Below, one piece after another: positions 20,373 through 31,298 of a DNA stretch of 64,000 bases. Origin of the DNA: Saccharomycopsis fibuligera x Saccharomycopsis cf. fibuligera (taxonomy: Eukaryota; Ascomycota; Saccharomycetes; Ascoideales; Saccharomycopsidaceae); contig CP012811.1 in assembly GCA_001936135.1 (NCBI GenBank), forward strand, positions 496,001 through 560,000, given 5' to 3'. A program made the position numbers and the translations under genes. How positions within the stretch are numbered: the stretch's first letter is position 1; every line of letters starts with the position of its first letter. The notes beneath the pieces are model-generated. The model saw nothing but the letters and a program-made list of their open reading frames with translations. It searched no databases and was not told the DNA's origin.

Positions 20373-20981
20373 AGCATGTTAGCATAGGTATGCCACTAAC
20401 ATATATAGAAAAATGAATATAATAAATTCATGTTGGCTTTTCATGTTCAATCCAATACACCATTGGGTGGTCTTGGTAGCGAAAAACCTATAATAGAACC
20501 TGCGTGGATTTCGTCTTTGGATATCGAGTATAAGTAGCTATCAAACGTGTCCATCCTTGACTCATATATGAGTATAGCCTGTGCTGTTCCTTTCAAGAGT
20601 TACGGAAACGGGGCCCATGTTGGCCAAAAAGAAACATTAAATGTACTGCAGATAAACTCCAAGATAAAGAGCCCCAAACACAATCTTCCACCCGACAATC
20701 ACAAAAACCAGCGCCGGCTGCCTAGACTATCTTTGAAACTCAAAAGTGCTATCTATGGCTTCTTCAAACAGCCCTATTGGTCCTTAAGGAAGTGTATTTT
20801 TCATAAAGCAAAGCGGTGATGCTCCACTTCCCAAAACAGCAGCTCCAGCCCCTTTCTTCCCCTTATCCCATTTTTATCATCATTCATATATAACAAGTGT
20901 TCAAAATGAATACCGATTGAGACTTCAAAACACTTCTCGTAAGAATACAAAAAAAAACTTTAACGCCTACAATTATTCAAC
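20373..20981. promoter_or_regulatory. Intergenic region between the two Lpx1-like genes
   Basis: 609 bp holding the 3' flank of copy 1 and the promoter of copy 2. A 90-codon open frame at 20547-20819 shows no family signature and is not accepted as a gene. Pyrimidine-rich sequence with TATATAA (about 20885) precedes the ATG. Confidence 0.35.
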
Positions 20982-22295
20982 ATGTCGTTTACCACCTCTG
21001 ACCATTCAGTTGCAGTTCATACCCCTGCTTTCTTCAAGTCCGCCATTGTTGCGCCCAATGATACTATCCGCATTGCTTATACAAAGTATCAAGCAAATAA
21101 CATCAATGACAACGACAATGACAAACCAACTGTGAACTTGATATTTGCGCATATGGCTAGCGCATCCAAAGCTGTCTGGATTTACCACATTGCCCAGCTC
21201 TTCAGCATCACCAACAACACCAACAATCACACCAGCTACCCTTTCAAATTTAATACCATCATAGCATACGATGCTGCTGCCCACGGTGACAGTAGTCTTC
21301 TCAACCATGATAAACTCGGCATTTCCCACTCTTGGCTAGATAATTATGATCATTTACTTGCTGTTGTTGAAGCAGAAAAATTACAATATACCAGTGACTT
21401 ACTCATTGCGGTAGGCCATTCATTTGGCGGATTTGCTTCACTTTTGGCAGGTTACTTGAGACCCCAGCTATTTGATTCTATTGTGGTTGCGGAACCTATG
21501 GTTTCGAGGAAGTATGGTCTGAAAGGTGGGAATAAGTCAGTAGCTATGAATGATAAGGCTAAAGTTGGCGCTACTTCTACAGGGGGGAGTAGTAAACGTA
21601 ATGAAGGTAGTATTGAAAGCATTAGCAAAGCAAAATTCAACAATGCAGTATGGATCAAAGTTCAATCAGATTTCAACTCCAAAGAAGAAGCATGGCAATT
21701 CCTCAACACTTTGTCATTTTACAAAAAAGCCCCACTACCGGTAAAGGAAGCAATTTTTGAGAAAGAATTTTACAAAGAAGAGAAAACTAATAGATACATT
21801 AGAAAAACCCGTTTATCTCAATCAAGAGCAAGTTTTACACCTGCTTCAAGAGCAATGCCTTTCTTGTACAATAATTTGAAATATTTTGAGTTGCCAGTGT
21901 GTCATGTTGCTGGCACAGTGGCCAACTGGATTCCAAAGAGCGATATTGAAGATGTTCGAAACACTTTAAGAATAGCAATTAAAGAAAATTCAAATAATGG
22001 TAAAGGTGACGAGAGCGGGGAAAGCTTTGAAACGGCGGATATGGTGGGAAAGGGCCATACCTGTTGCTTGGATGGCCCTGATGAGTTTGTGGAGATTGTG
22101 TTACGATGGGTTGCTAAAAGGGCTACTATATTGACCAACAAGACAAAAAACAGCAGTAACGGGGAAGAACAATCAAGAGGACGAAAGATGGACTATACTG
22201 AAGACGAAAGAAAACGGATCTTTAGCAATTGGGAAAAAGAGTACTTAAATGGCAAATTGCATGATCCGTTTTGGGATCCTAAACCGAAATTATGA
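20982..22295 (+). CDS. Alpha/beta hydrolase, Lpx1-like peroxisomal lipase, copy 2
   Basis: 437 residues, paralogous to the gene at 19035. It carries the more canonical elbow GHSFGG (about 146-151), AHMASASKAVW near the oxyanion loop, HGDSSLLNHDKLG where copy 1 has QGESALLNKYKLG, and KGHTCCLD with the catalytic His. A Ser/Lys/Gly-rich insert (about 180-205) is absent from copy 1. The C-terminus is WDPKPKL, so the same -PKL peroxisomal signal is kept. The canonical His before the nucleophile and HGDS suggest this copy is closer to the ancestral enzyme, while copy 1 has drifted. Confidence 0.78.
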   Translation: MSFTTSDHSVAVHTPAFFKSAIVAPNDTIRIAYTKYQANNINDNDNDKPTVNLIFAHMASASKAVWIYHIAQLFSITNNTNNHTSYPFKFNTIIAYDAAAHGDSSLLNHDKLGISHSWLDNYDHLLAVVEAEKLQYTSDLLIAVGHSFGGFASLLAGYLRPQLFDSIVVAEPMVSRKYGLKGGNKSVAMNDKAKVGATSTGGSSKRNEGSIESISKAKFNNAVWIKVQSDFNSKEEAWQFLNTLSFYKKAPLPVKEAIFEKEFYKEEKTNRYIRKTRLSQSRASFTPASRAMPFLYNNLKYFELPVCHVAGTVANWIPKSDIEDVRNTLRIAIKENSNNGKGDESGESFETADMVGKGHTCCLDGPDEFVEIVLRWVAKRATILTNKTKNSSNGEEQSRGRKMDYTEDERKRIFSNWEKEYLNGKLHDPFWDPKPKL

Positions 22296-22696
22296 GAATT
22301 GACTAAAGCGTTACACAAACTTTTTTGGTTGGGCTAGGATCTATTATAAATTTCTGGTTGTTGATTACGAATGAGCCTTATCATGATTCTTTGTCACTGG
22401 TGTTGTCTCATATTCGAGCTTTATTTCAACCTGATAAAGTGAATCTGTTCGCCTTTAGGTTTCTCTTCTAGATATTGCTTCACTTCAAGTTCGTGGCCAT
22501 GAAACATAAAGTAGGTTTTATTTCTTTTAATTTATATATTTAGGCCAAAGTAGTTTAAATTTTTACTTCTTTTATATTAGCTTTTCAACTTTAATAATAT
22601 ACACACATATTGCCAATAATGCTTCAACTGTTGTAGTTCCGAGGGTGCACTGTTCTATGTGAAAGTCACTTTTATATCTCAATACATCCCGGAGTG
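22296..22696. other. Intergenic region upstream of DIP2
   Basis: AT-rich, with the 3' flank of the hydrolase gene and no open frame of note. Promoter motifs of the next gene are listed separately. Confidence 0.4.
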
Positions 22697-22717
22697 CACG
22701 TGATGCTCATCTCTGCT

Positions 22718-22754
<37 letters not shown>
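22697..22754 (+). promoter_or_regulatory. DIP2 promoter: E-box, PAC-like, RRPE-like and T-tract
   Basis: CACGTGA at 22697-22703 is followed by GCTCATCTC (22705-22713, complement of the PAC core GAGATGAGC) and TTTTAAAATTTTTT (from 22717, RRPE-like). A long T run extends to about 22754. PAC plus RRPE is the known promoter signature of yeast ribosome-biogenesis genes, which fits the U3 snoRNP gene downstream. Confidence 0.65.
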
Positions 22755-22755
<1 letters not shown>

Positions 22756-22979
22756 AAATTTTTCATCTGGAGAAAAAGAGAAGATAGAAAGGAGAGAGAG
22801 AAAGAGAAGAATTAGATAGTTAGCCTGAATATAGACATAAGACTATAAGGGCGGATTGATAGATTTTTGATAGATCACATTGTTAGCTAATAATATAACA
22901 TAAGTCAAGAAAAGCTAGCTGAAATAGTCATTACCGTCATTCTAGTCTCTACTTCGACCACTATCAATAACTAACAAGT

Positions 22980-25958
22980 ATGGTTAAGTCTTATGCTAGG
23001 TACGAGCATGGCTCCTGTTTTGGGGTGATATCATCCGGTGCCAACATTGTTTATGTTCCTCAGCCGAACCAATCCTCCTCAGCATCAGGAAAAGTGATTA
23101 CTGCTGGGCTTGAAGAGATCCTTATTTGGAATATTAAAACCGGTGAATTACTTCAAAAGCTCCGCGATACTGTTGATCCAGGTTCCATTAATGCCAAAAC
23201 TCTTAGCAGTCCCGCCACGGTTTCCGCTTTACAGTATCATGAACAAGCCAATATTATTGCAGCTGGGTATTCTGATGGTACGATTAAAGTATGGGATATT
23301 GCTTCGTCATCAGTGGTGATCGTCTTTACCGGCCACAAAAGTGCTATAACTCAGTTGTTTTTCGATAGGCTGGGTACTAGACTTGTTTCTGGTGGTAAAG
23401 ATGCAATGATCATTATGTGGGATCTTGTTGCTGAAGTGGGGCTTTTCAAATTAAAAGGTCACAAGGACCAGATTACTAGTTTGAAACTTGTTAGTGAGAA
23501 GAAAGCTGGACAAGATGACGAAGAACAAGAGATGGACGATATTGATAGTATGGAAGATTGGCTCATTAGTACTTCTAAAGATGGGTTGATTAAATTATGG
23601 GATTTGAAAGCAAAAATCAGTGTTGAAACTCATGTTGCCCATTCTGGTGAATGTTGGTCTTTCGATTATGATCCTCATACACAGGTTCTTATCACTGCGG
23701 GGATGGAAAATCAACTCAAAGTGTGGTATGTTGACTTGAGTAATCCAACCACCAAACTCATTGAAAAAGGTATTTATCTCAAACAATCCAACACTAGAGG
23801 CCTCAGCGTTCAATTCAAATTTGTTAATCGTAATTTGGTCTTCTTCATGTGTCAAAATGCAGACAAAACTATCGAAGTATTTAGAATACGAAATGCCGAA
23901 GAAATCAATAAAGCAATTCAAAGAAAAGTGAAAAAATTAAAAGAAAAGGGGACTCTCAGTGAAGATGAAATCAACGAACAAGTAGAACTGGGTAAAATTA
24001 ATATGTTGGTGCATCCAATCACCACCATTAGAAACTCATCCAAAATCAAAACTTGCAGTTGGGCTCAAGCCAGCACTAAACTCATCGACATTATTGTATC
24101 TGGTAACAATAACTCTGTGGAGTACTATCATGTCAGCTTGCCTTCTCAAGTCAAGAAAATTTCCGCTACTAATGCCACTGAAATCCAGCCAATCAAGAAA
24201 CACTCTCTTGACCTATTGGGTCACCGTACTGATGTGCGGGCCATTGATATATCTCATGACAATAAACTCTTGGCTAGTGCTTCCAACGGTCAACTTAAAA
24301 TATGGAACATTCGTACCAAAAATTGTCTCAGAACTATTGATATTGGATACGCTTTATGTTGCAAGTTTTTGCCTGGTGATGGTTTAGTCATTGTAGGGAC
24401 CCGTACAGGAGGTTTACAATTGTTTGAATTAGCTTCATCCGAACTAATTTGTGAAATTGAACAAGCTCATGATAACTCTATTTGGTCCTTGGACATCACC
24501 ACTGACGGTAAAACATTAATTACTGGTTCTGCTGATAAGAAAATCAAATATTGGCATTTTAAAGTGGAACAGGAAATTGTTCCGGGGACTTTAAAAACCA
24601 CAGTGGCCAAGATGCGTCTTAGCCATTTTAAAACATTAGAACTTGATGAAGATATCTTGTGTGTCAAATTATCTCAAGATTCACAAAATAAATTCCTTGC
24701 AGTTTCATTGCTTGATAATACCGTGAAGATCTTCCATTTCGATACTTTGAAGTTCTATCTCAGTCTTTATGGTCATAAACTTCCAGTATTAGCCATTGAC
24801 ATATCTTTTGACAATAAATTAGTGGTAACATCATCAGCTGATAAAAATATTAAGATTTGGGGGCTTGATTTCGGTGATTGTCATAAATCTATCTTTGCTC
24901 ATCAAGACTCCATCATGAATGTTGCATTTTTGCCACAAAGTCATAACTTCTTTTCAGCGGCTAAAGATGGAATGGTCAAGTACTGGGATGGTGATAAATT
25001 CGAATGTGTGCAAAAACTCGCGGCACATCAATCTGAAGTCTGGGCCATGGCTATTGCCAAACATACCGGCGAGTTTGTTATTACCGCATCGCATGACCAC
25101 AGTTTAAGAGTTTGGCAAGAAACTAGTGATGAAGTGTTCCTTGAAGAAGAAAAAGAAAAAGAAATTGATGAATTGTATGAAAACACTTTGCTCGATCAAC
25201 TTGAACAAGATGATGTAGTGGCTGAGAGAATAAAGAAAGGTGTTAATGGTGGCGGAGATGAAGAAGAAGCAAACGATGAAGTTGAGGGCGTTAATAAACA
25301 AACGACAGAAAGTTTAAAAGACGGTGAAAAATTGATGGAAGCCCTTGACATTGGCTCAAAAGATCTTGATGACCAACTTGAATATCAAAAACAAATCAAA
25401 ACTGCAGCTAATCCAGGCGACGTTGTCAAGCCAGACAGAAACATCATCTTAGTGGCCAAAAATATTAGCGCTCCAGACTATGTTTTTCAAACCGTTACCG
25501 CCATCAAAGCAGCACATTTAGAAGATGCCCTTCTTGTGCTCCCATTCTCCTACTCGGTTAAATTGTTAAGGTTTTTGACGATTTGGACCAGTGAGAAAAA
25601 ATACCTCTTGGCCAATTTGTCCCTTATTTGCAAATTACTTTTTTTTGTCGTGCGCATTCATCATAAGGAGATTGTTTACTCTAAGGACCCAACCACTGTC
25701 AATACTTCCAAGAACGGTAAGACCACCGCCGGTTACTCTTCAGCTACTTTGAAAGCGCAATTGTTGCAAGTTAAAGAGAAGTTAAGAGCAGAAATGAGAG
25801 CCATTGAAGATGAATATTTGGGGTACAATATTGAAGGGTTGAAATTTGTACGTAATCAATGGAAAATGAAGCATAGTAAGGAATTTGTGGATGAATTTGC
25901 TCAAGCTGCTAGTGAGTTGAAGAGTGCACCAAAGAGAGCTTTTGAAAAGGTTATTTGA
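22980..25958 (+). CDS. DIP2: U3 snoRNP WD-repeat protein Dip2/Utp12
   Basis: 992 residues. A subunit of the UtpB module of the small-subunit processome, needed for 18S rRNA maturation in the nucleolus. It starts MVKSYARYEHGSCFGVI, as in the yeast orthologue. At least a dozen WD repeats fall in two propellers (about 1-350 and 390-720), with very conserved stretches such as FGDCHKSIFAHQDSIMNV and FLPQSHNFFSAAKDGMVKYW. An acidic linker follows (VFLEEEKEKEIDELYE, about 720-790). The C-terminal Utp12 helical domain ends at about 960 (LKFVRNQWKMKH). Length and order match the family. An in-frame CTG at 23370 sits where a small polar residue is usual. Confidence 0.97.
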   Translation: MVKSYARYEHGSCFGVISSGANIVYVPQPNQSSSASGKVITAGLEEILIWNIKTGELLQKLRDTVDPGSINAKTLSSPATVSALQYHEQANIIAAGYSDGTIKVWDIASSSVVIVFTGHKSAITQLFFDRLGTRLVSGGKDAMIIMWDLVAEVGLFKLKGHKDQITSLKLVSEKKAGQDDEEQEMDDIDSMEDWLISTSKDGLIKLWDLKAKISVETHVAHSGECWSFDYDPHTQVLITAGMENQLKVWYVDLSNPTTKLIEKGIYLKQSNTRGLSVQFKFVNRNLVFFMCQNADKTIEVFRIRNAEEINKAIQRKVKKLKEKGTLSEDEINEQVELGKINMLVHPITTIRNSSKIKTCSWAQASTKLIDIIVSGNNNSVEYYHVSLPSQVKKISATNATEIQPIKKHSLDLLGHRTDVRAIDISHDNKLLASASNGQLKIWNIRTKNCLRTIDIGYALCCKFLPGDGLVIVGTRTGGLQLFELASSELICEIEQAHDNSIWSLDITTDGKTLITGSADKKIKYWHFKVEQEIVPGTLKTTVAKMRLSHFKTLELDEDILCVKLSQDSQNKFLAVSLLDNTVKIFHFDTLKFYLSLYGHKLPVLAIDISFDNKLVVTSSADKNIKIWGLDFGDCHKSIFAHQDSIMNVAFLPQSHNFFSAAKDGMVKYWDGDKFECVQKLAAHQSEVWAMAIAKHTGEFVITASHDHSLRVWQETSDEVFLEEEKEKEIDELYENTLLDQLEQDDVVAERIKKGVNGGGDEEEANDEVEGVNKQTTESLKDGEKLMEALDIGSKDLDDQLEYQKQIKTAANPGDVVKPDRNIILVAKNISAPDYVFQTVTAIKAAHLEDALLVLPFSYSVKLLRFLTIWTSEKKYLLANLSLICKLLFFVVRIHHKEIVYSKDPTTVNTSKNGKTTAGYSSATLKAQLLQVKEKLRAEMRAIEDEYLGYNIEGLKFVRNQWKMKHSKEFVDEFAQAASELKSAPKRAFEKVI

Positions 25959-26473
25959 GCGGCATGAAGCAGGTGTATGTGTGTGATTAGATTTGCATTC
26001 TTTTTATTATTGTATTGAACAGCATTGAAATAGTTCCCAAGTTATTTGTGATTTAATAGACAGGCTCTGATCGTTTGAAATTAAGAAAAAGTTAAGAAAA
26101 AATTACGAAGATCATACAATGTAGCAAAATAAAAACAAAAAAAAAAGAGACAAAATCAATAACAGAAAGCCAGACACACGCGTTGTAGTTCAATACACCA
26201 TATCTGAGCAGATAGGTGGTGTGTGGCAAATATGGAAAAATGAAGAAATCTCTAAGAATTGTGCTTCTTTTTGAGTAAATAATTTACGGACCAAATTTTT
26301 GACACACAATGAATAAATAACAAACGTCGTATATAAAGTTCTGTAATTTGACTTTTTTTAATGCTATTTAAAAACCAAAAACGCCTAAACCTCAAAATTT
26401 GAAAAAAAAAAAAAAATCAAAAAAACAAAAGCACAACAAAGAATCGACTGTAGCCGGTAAGATAGTAGAAGAC

Positions 26474-26504
<31 letters not shown>

Positions 26505-26538
26505 ATAAGAACACCCTAATATGGTAGAAAATCACACA
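25959..26538. other. Convergent intergenic region with A-tracts
   Basis: Shared 3' flank of DIP2 (+) and the Lon gene (-). Long A-runs lie at about 26401-26415 and 26475-26502. No gene is seen. Confidence 0.5.
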
Positions 26539-29500
26539 TCATAATCTCGCGCTGAGATCCTCAATCAAATTTTTGGTACCCACTTCATTATGCCAAACTG
26601 CTTTAATAACATCCCAAAAATCTTCAACATATAATACCCTTATTCCCAAATTCCGTTCAATGTAACGTTCTGGCTCATCATAAATGTCACAGCTATGTAA
26701 GTTTTCTTGATCTTTTTTCAAAATTTTGACGAGCATTGCATCTGCTTTTGACTTGTCTTCAGTTTGTAAATTATTCATGTAGTCTTCGATAACATCACGA
26801 CGATTGCTGCGTGGTAAAAGCACAGTCTTGATTTTCTTGGATAAATGAGCACCCAAAATTTTCTCTTTCACTCCACCAATAGGTAAGACAATGCCTCGTA
26901 ATGTCATTTCACCAGTCATTGCAATATCATTAGGTACTGGTTTTTGTAACAATAACGATAAGAGAGCCAAAGTGATGGTGATACCAGCACTAGGACCGTC
27001 TTTTGAAATAGCACCTTCCGGGGCATGCAAATGAATTTGGCTACTGGCTAAAGTTCTGAGTGCTTTTGAGCAACTAATCGACGGCGCTGGACCAGTGTAG
27101 ATAAGATCTTTGGCCAAAATCAGTTTGACGAATGAAGATGCGATCTTGATACTTTCAGTGAGTACTTCACCTAACTTGCCGGTCATCGTAAAAGATGGTT
27201 TTATATCAGTGGACAAAGCCCCAGCACCTTGTTTTGCTGGAATAGAAATAGTCTCAAAAAGCAATGTGCCACCGGTACCGTCTGAATTGTAGCTTAAGCC
27301 ATTAACTACCCCATACCTTTCTGAAAATTTAGAATGTACCAATTGGTTTCTTGCCAAAGAGTGGTACGAATTAGGAATCCCTAAATATACTGGCAATTCT
27401 TCCTCAGTAACCAATGGATTATAAGAACTAGGTAAAATTTTACCTTCAAAATTTTCCTTGTTGAATTTATCAATCTTGCTAGAAAACTCGAGTGCTTTGT
27501 TACGGCACAACGTAGACACCTGTCTTTCCAAATTTCTGATCCCAGCTTCCGAGTGGGTGTACTCAGTGATAATTTTTAAAATTGCTCCTTCATTCAAATT
27601 AATAGCATTTTGCGGTAAGCTGTTTTTCTGCAATTGCTTTGGCAACAAGAATTTTTGAACAATTTTGACTTTATCAAAGTAATTGTAACCAGTCAAATTA
27701 ATCACTTCCATTCTATCGCGTAATGCGGGATGTAATCTATTTAAATCGTTAGCGGTGCAGAAAAATAACACCTGTGACAAGTCAACTGGAAACCCAAGAT
27801 AATGATCATTGAATGAAGAATTTTGTTCAGGATCCAACACTTCCAACATTGCTGCTGATGGATCGCCTCTGGAAGTTCCCGAATGACCAGAAATTTTATC
27901 AATCTCGTCAAGCAAAATCACTGGATTTAATGTTTTGGCCTTGCGAAGAGCAGAAATAATTATTCCCGGCATTGCACCAACATAAGTACGACGATGGCCT
28001 CTGATTTCTGCTTCGTCACTGACTCCTCCAAGCGAAATACGTTGAAACTTTCTGCCCAATGTCGTTGCTACTGATTTTGCTAATGATGTTTTGCCAACAC
28101 CTGGTGGGCCAGCCAAGCATAAAATTGGCGACCTAGCAGCAGCATTTCTTTGAAGAGATTTTGCCTTACGTTGTGGGGCCCGGTGTTGATGTTGCTGTGA
28201 TTGATTTTTTGTATCGTCATTCTGAGAAAATACAATTTGGTCATCATCAGTATTGTCATTCTTTTTGTACAACGCTAGTTGCTTATTGTTATTTTGGCCG
28301 TCAGCAAAGTTATTCTCAATAATTGAATCCTTATATTCATTAACTTTGAATTGAAGATTCAATACCCCCAAATACTCAATCAATCTATTCTTGACATTGA
28401 ACAATCCATAATGATCATCATCTAATTGTTTCTTGGCCGCTTGCAAATCCACCACCTTATTAGCAGACTCATCAATGGACCATGGCAAATCAATAACAGT
28501 TTCTAAATAATTTAACAAAACTTGATATTCTGAAGAATTTTTTGCCATTCTGTTTTGTGACATTTTAAAAAGACGTTCAAAATCTTTCTTTAATAATCTT
28601 GATCCGTCCAGACTTATTTGAATAGAGGAATTTTCTGCCGTGAGGTCATTATAAAAACTTAAAAGCTTTTTCATTGATTCATCAACTTCACCATCATCTA
28701 GGCCCTCACCATTACTTCCTCCGCCGAATATTCCACGACGTGCTACATTTGGGCTGCCCGGCAACGATGATAACGATGATGGTGAAGAGCGTCCCACTTT
28801 TCCTTTTGTTTTAGATTTGTTTACATTTTCCATAACAAATTTTAAAGTAGACAAATGGTTCAACAAAACTCTGAGTTTGTCCTTGTATTCGCCATTCATG
28901 GCAAAATCTTTCATTATCAAATCATAATTATCTTTGAAAGACAACAAAATATCATTGAATTCAGAGATTAGTTGCGGTGCAGCATGTATAATTCTGTCAT
29001 TCCAGCTCAAATTTGTTAAGTACCAGTATTTCTGCGACCCAGAAATTGGCAACAAGCTGACAATCATATCATAGAGCCTTACTATGGACAGCATAATGAA
29101 AATTTTGGTTTGAGTCTCTGGCTTAGAAAGTGCTTCTGATGCAGTATTTTTGTGGAATAAGAATGAGGTGGACGGTTTTTTTTGTTCCGATAAAACTAGA
29201 CGCTTATTATTAATAGAAACTTCAAGCTTATTGGTTTCTGGTAATGGATCAACGCTGATTTTGTCAAAAACTTGTTTAAATATCCGTTCAACTTTGAATA
29301 AGGACTTGTCCTTTTCAAGCAAGATATTTAAGATACTAGCAAGCGGAGAGAGCCTCAAAAGCACTTTGTAAGCGAGATCGTTAGCATTAAGCTCATCTCC
29401 GCTAGGTTTTAATCCGTTGCGGTACTCCTTTTTAAATATGGAAATGTTGGTAAATAATTTGTTAACAGTAACATCAAATTCAGTAACGATAGTGAGGAAC

Positions 29501-30186
29501 TCCGCATTAGGCAAAAATGCAGCGTCGGTGAGGCCGCTATTGCTAGCAAACAAGTCATTTAAGTAAACGTTCGTTGGCAAGCTGTGGTAAACTTTCTTAT
29601 CCTCATTTCCACTTTTATTAGTGATATCTTCACCACCAATATATAACAGTTGAGTATCAGTGACTTCACCTCTTGCAATGGCTTTTAGGGATACGATCAT
29701 GTTGCTTCCATTTGCCCGATCATTCTCAATGTTGACAATACGACAAACGGTGGAAACCACCTTGACGTTTTTCAGGAGAGTAAAAGCAGGCAAGACAGCA
29801 ACAATCAACCATGGCTCGTTTTTGGTATCTTCTATAGTACTATCTTTGTAAACCTGTGGCCTACTAGCTGTAGCACCTGGTTTTTGTAGAAGTGCTTGCT
29901 TGATTTTGCCGCTATCCTGAAGTGCTGCATCTGAGAATGTGTCTCCCGAGTAAGATGAAGAAGAGGAATCAGCCTCGGAATTACCGACAACTTGACCAAA
30001 AATAGAGTTTGAGTCCTTTAAAAGTGGTTTGTACTGTTTGATCAAGTTGAATCCTACTGACTTTGCGACGCTGATTTTGTACAAGATCTCGGGAACCAAC
30101 ACCAAGTTTGGGTCATTGGCGTTGAGATGGCTAAGCTTGATGGAGGGAAGGGTGGCGGCGATATCCGGAAGGAGGCTGCCCAGCAT
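26539..30186 (-). CDS. Peroxisomal Lon protease
   Basis: 1215 residues from the first ATG at 30186. The open frame extends to 30291 but begins at TTG and would add a poly-Ser run. This is an ATP-dependent Lon protease. It has an N-terminal substrate domain starting MLGSLLPDI with [15 protein letters not shown], Walker [16 protein letters not shown] (about 690), Walker B ILLDEIDK (about 757), and a C-terminal protease domain with Ser in KDGPSAGIT (about 1065) and Lys in GGVKEKILG (about 1106). It ends -SARL, a type-1 peroxisomal signal, so this is the peroxisomal (Pln-type) enzyme rather than mitochondrial Pim1. Asn/Gln/Ser inserts enlarge the region before the AAA domain. Role: quality control of oxidised or misfolded peroxisome matrix proteins. 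Confidence 0.93.
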   Translation of the reverse strand: MLGSLLPDIAATLPSIKLSHLNANDPNLVLVPEILYKISVAKSVGFNLIKQYKPLLKDSNSIFGQVVGNSEADSSSSSYSGDTFSDAALQDSGKIKQALLQKPGATASRPQVYKDSTIEDTKNEPWLIVAVLPAFTLLKNVKVVSTVCRIVNIENDRANGSNMIVSLKAIARGEVTDTQLLYIGGEDITNKSGNEDKKVYHSLPTNVYLNDLFASNSGLTDAAFLPNAEFLTIVTEFDVTVNKLFTNISIFKKEYRNGLKPSGDELNANDLAYKVLLRLSPLASILNILLEKDKSLFKVERIFKQVFDKISVDPLPETNKLEVSINNKRLVLSEQKKPSTSFLFHKNTASEALSKPETQTKIFIMLSIVRLYDMIVSLLPISGSQKYWYLTNLSWNDRIIHAAPQLISEFNDILLSFKDNYDLIMKDFAMNGEYKDKLRVLLNHLSTLKFVMENVNKSKTKGKVGRSSPSSLSSLPGSPNVARRGIFGGGSNGEGLDDGEVDESMKKLLSFYNDLTAENSSIQISLDGSRLLKKDFERLFKMSQNRMAKNSSEYQVLLNYLETVIDLPWSIDESANKVVDLQAAKKQLDDDHYGLFNVKNRLIEYLGVLNLQFKVNEYKDSIIENNFADGQNNNKQLALYKKNDNTDDDQIVFSQNDDTKNQSQQHQHRAPQRKAKSLQRNAAARSPILCLAGPPGVGKTSLAKSVATTLGRKFQRISLGGVSDEAEIRGHRRTYVGAMPGIIISALRKAKTLNPVILLDEIDKISGHSGTSRGDPSAAMLEVLDPEQNSSFNDHYLGFPVDLSQVLFFCTANDLNRLHPALRDRMEVINLTGYNYFDKVKIVQKFLLPKQLQKNSLPQNAINLNEGAILKIITEYTHSEAGIRNLERQVSTLCRNKALEFSSKIDKFNKENFEGKILPSSYNPLVTEEELPVYLGIPNSYHSLARNQLVHSKFSERYGVVNGLSYNSDGTGGTLLFETISIPAKQGAGALSTDIKPSFTMTGKLGEVLTESIKIASSFVKLILAKDLIYTGPAPSISCSKALRTLASSQIHLHAPEGAISKDGPSAGITITLALLSLLLQKPVPNDIAMTGEMTLRGIVLPIGGVKEKILGAHLSKKIKTVLLPRSNRRDVIEDYMNNLQTEDKSKADAMLVKILKKDQENLHSCDIYDEPERYIERNLGIRVLYVEDFWDVIKAVWHNEVGTKNLIEDLSARL

Positions 30187-30692
30187 GTTTGTGATTGGTA
30201 TGGAATGTTTTAAGAGAGATGTACAAAGGCGGTTTGAAGAAGAAGAAGAAGAAGAAGAAGAAGAAGAAGAGACGAAATCAGTTTGCTGCAAATAGGCGCT
30301 GACAGTTCCCGATGAGCGCAGTGTAGCCGATTAACTGTGGCGGACGGGTTTCACTATGTGTTTGTTAAGGAATAAAAGCTGTTGATGTGAGTCGAAAAGC
30401 AGTGATGCAGCAAAAGAGAAGAACACTAGACGAAAAGGGCCGGAGCAAGGCAATATCAATTCTAATATATCCGGTAGCATCAAAGGACGTCAATAATATA
30501 AAGTTGTGGAAGCTTAAACCCCATCACCGAAAATACTCAAATCTGCTTAGCAGCTATTAACTATAGCACGTGACAGTATATCAAGCTCATCGTCTCCGCC
30601 AACACTAAATTGCAAATTAGTAAGTGAAAGACTCTATAAGCAGCAGTAATAGGATAGTAGATACACAACCACACACTGAATCACTATCAGCC
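30187..30692. promoter_or_regulatory. Divergent Lon / LYR promoter with CACGTGAC and (GAA)n
   Basis: CACGTG at 30567-30572 lies in the context GCACGTGACAG, identical over seven bases to the site at 2006. A (GAA)n run at 30236-30270 lies in the Lon 5' leader and would only be translated from a TTG. Confidence 0.5.
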
Positions 30693-31298
30693 ATGCTTCT
30701 GGTTCTTTCAAGACGCTTGCCCTGTACGAGGCGTATATTCATACTGCGCTACTCCACCAGCAGCAACAATAACAATAGCAATGATAACAGCAGTGATGAC
30801 AGTGGACCAGCCTCCAGCAAAAAAAATCCTCGGAGAAGAGCTCTCAACAGCAAGAAGATCCTCAATTTAGAAGACTTTATCTTCCAGCGAAAGGTCTTTA
30901 AACTTTACCGTGCAATAGTCAGGGCCGCTCACCGTAGGTATTCGAACGATACGACTATGATTTCTTAGTTGAGTCAAAGCTCGTTTGCACATCAGTTCTG
31001 TCTTAATTGACTTTGGCCACAATTCTGTCCAATTTTTGCTTCACCAGAGCTATCTTAATGATACAACCACAGCATAACGGATACTAACAACAAACTTAAA
31101 ACAGAAGCACCAGATAAGCATACTGCCAATGAACTTATCCAGTATGCAAAAGGAGAATTTGATGTATGCAAAAACGTTAGTGACAAACACCAAAAACGTT
31201 ATTTGTTAGCAATGGGACAAAATCAATTCAGAGATACTTGTAAAGGTATTGGACTTTCTTATCCAATCCATATCAACTTTGATGAGGTGAAGACATGA
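30693..31298 (+). CDS. LYR-motif mitochondrial protein (LYRM2-like), spliced
   Basis: 144 residues from two exons (30693-30933 and 31105-31298). The 171-nt intron has donor GTAGGT, branch TACTAAC at 31082-31088 read as ATACTAAC, and acceptor CAG (31102-31104). The frame is kept (241 plus 194 nt). The start is a mitochondrial presequence rich in Arg and Ser with no acidic residues (MLLVLSRRLPCTRRIFILRY), followed by an Asn/Ser linker. The LYR core is LEDFIFQRKVFKLYRAIVRAAH, and exon 2 adds ANELIQYAKGEFDVCKNV and RYLLAMGQNQFRDT, the remaining two helices of the LYR fold. LYR proteins bind the mitochondrial acyl carrier protein and assist respiratory-complex or Fe-S assembly. The LYRM2-type FxxRxxVxxLYR order suggests a complex I link. 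Without splicing the frame ends at 30968 and loses those helices. Confidence 0.82.
30934..31104 (+). other. Intron of the LYR-motif gene
   Basis: 171 nt. The donor GTAGGT departs from the usual GTATGT. The branch TACTAAC lies 16 nt before the acceptor CAG. Splicing restores the second half of the LYR domain in frame. Confidence 0.82.

Noticed and set aside
20547-20819. 90-codon ORF between the two hydrolase genes
   Set aside because: No domain, mixed composition, and it fills a promoter-sized gap. Read as chance.
30187-30291. Poly-Ser N-terminal extension of Lon
   Set aside because: The frame opens with TTG, not ATG. The first ATG (30186) gives a normal Lon start.
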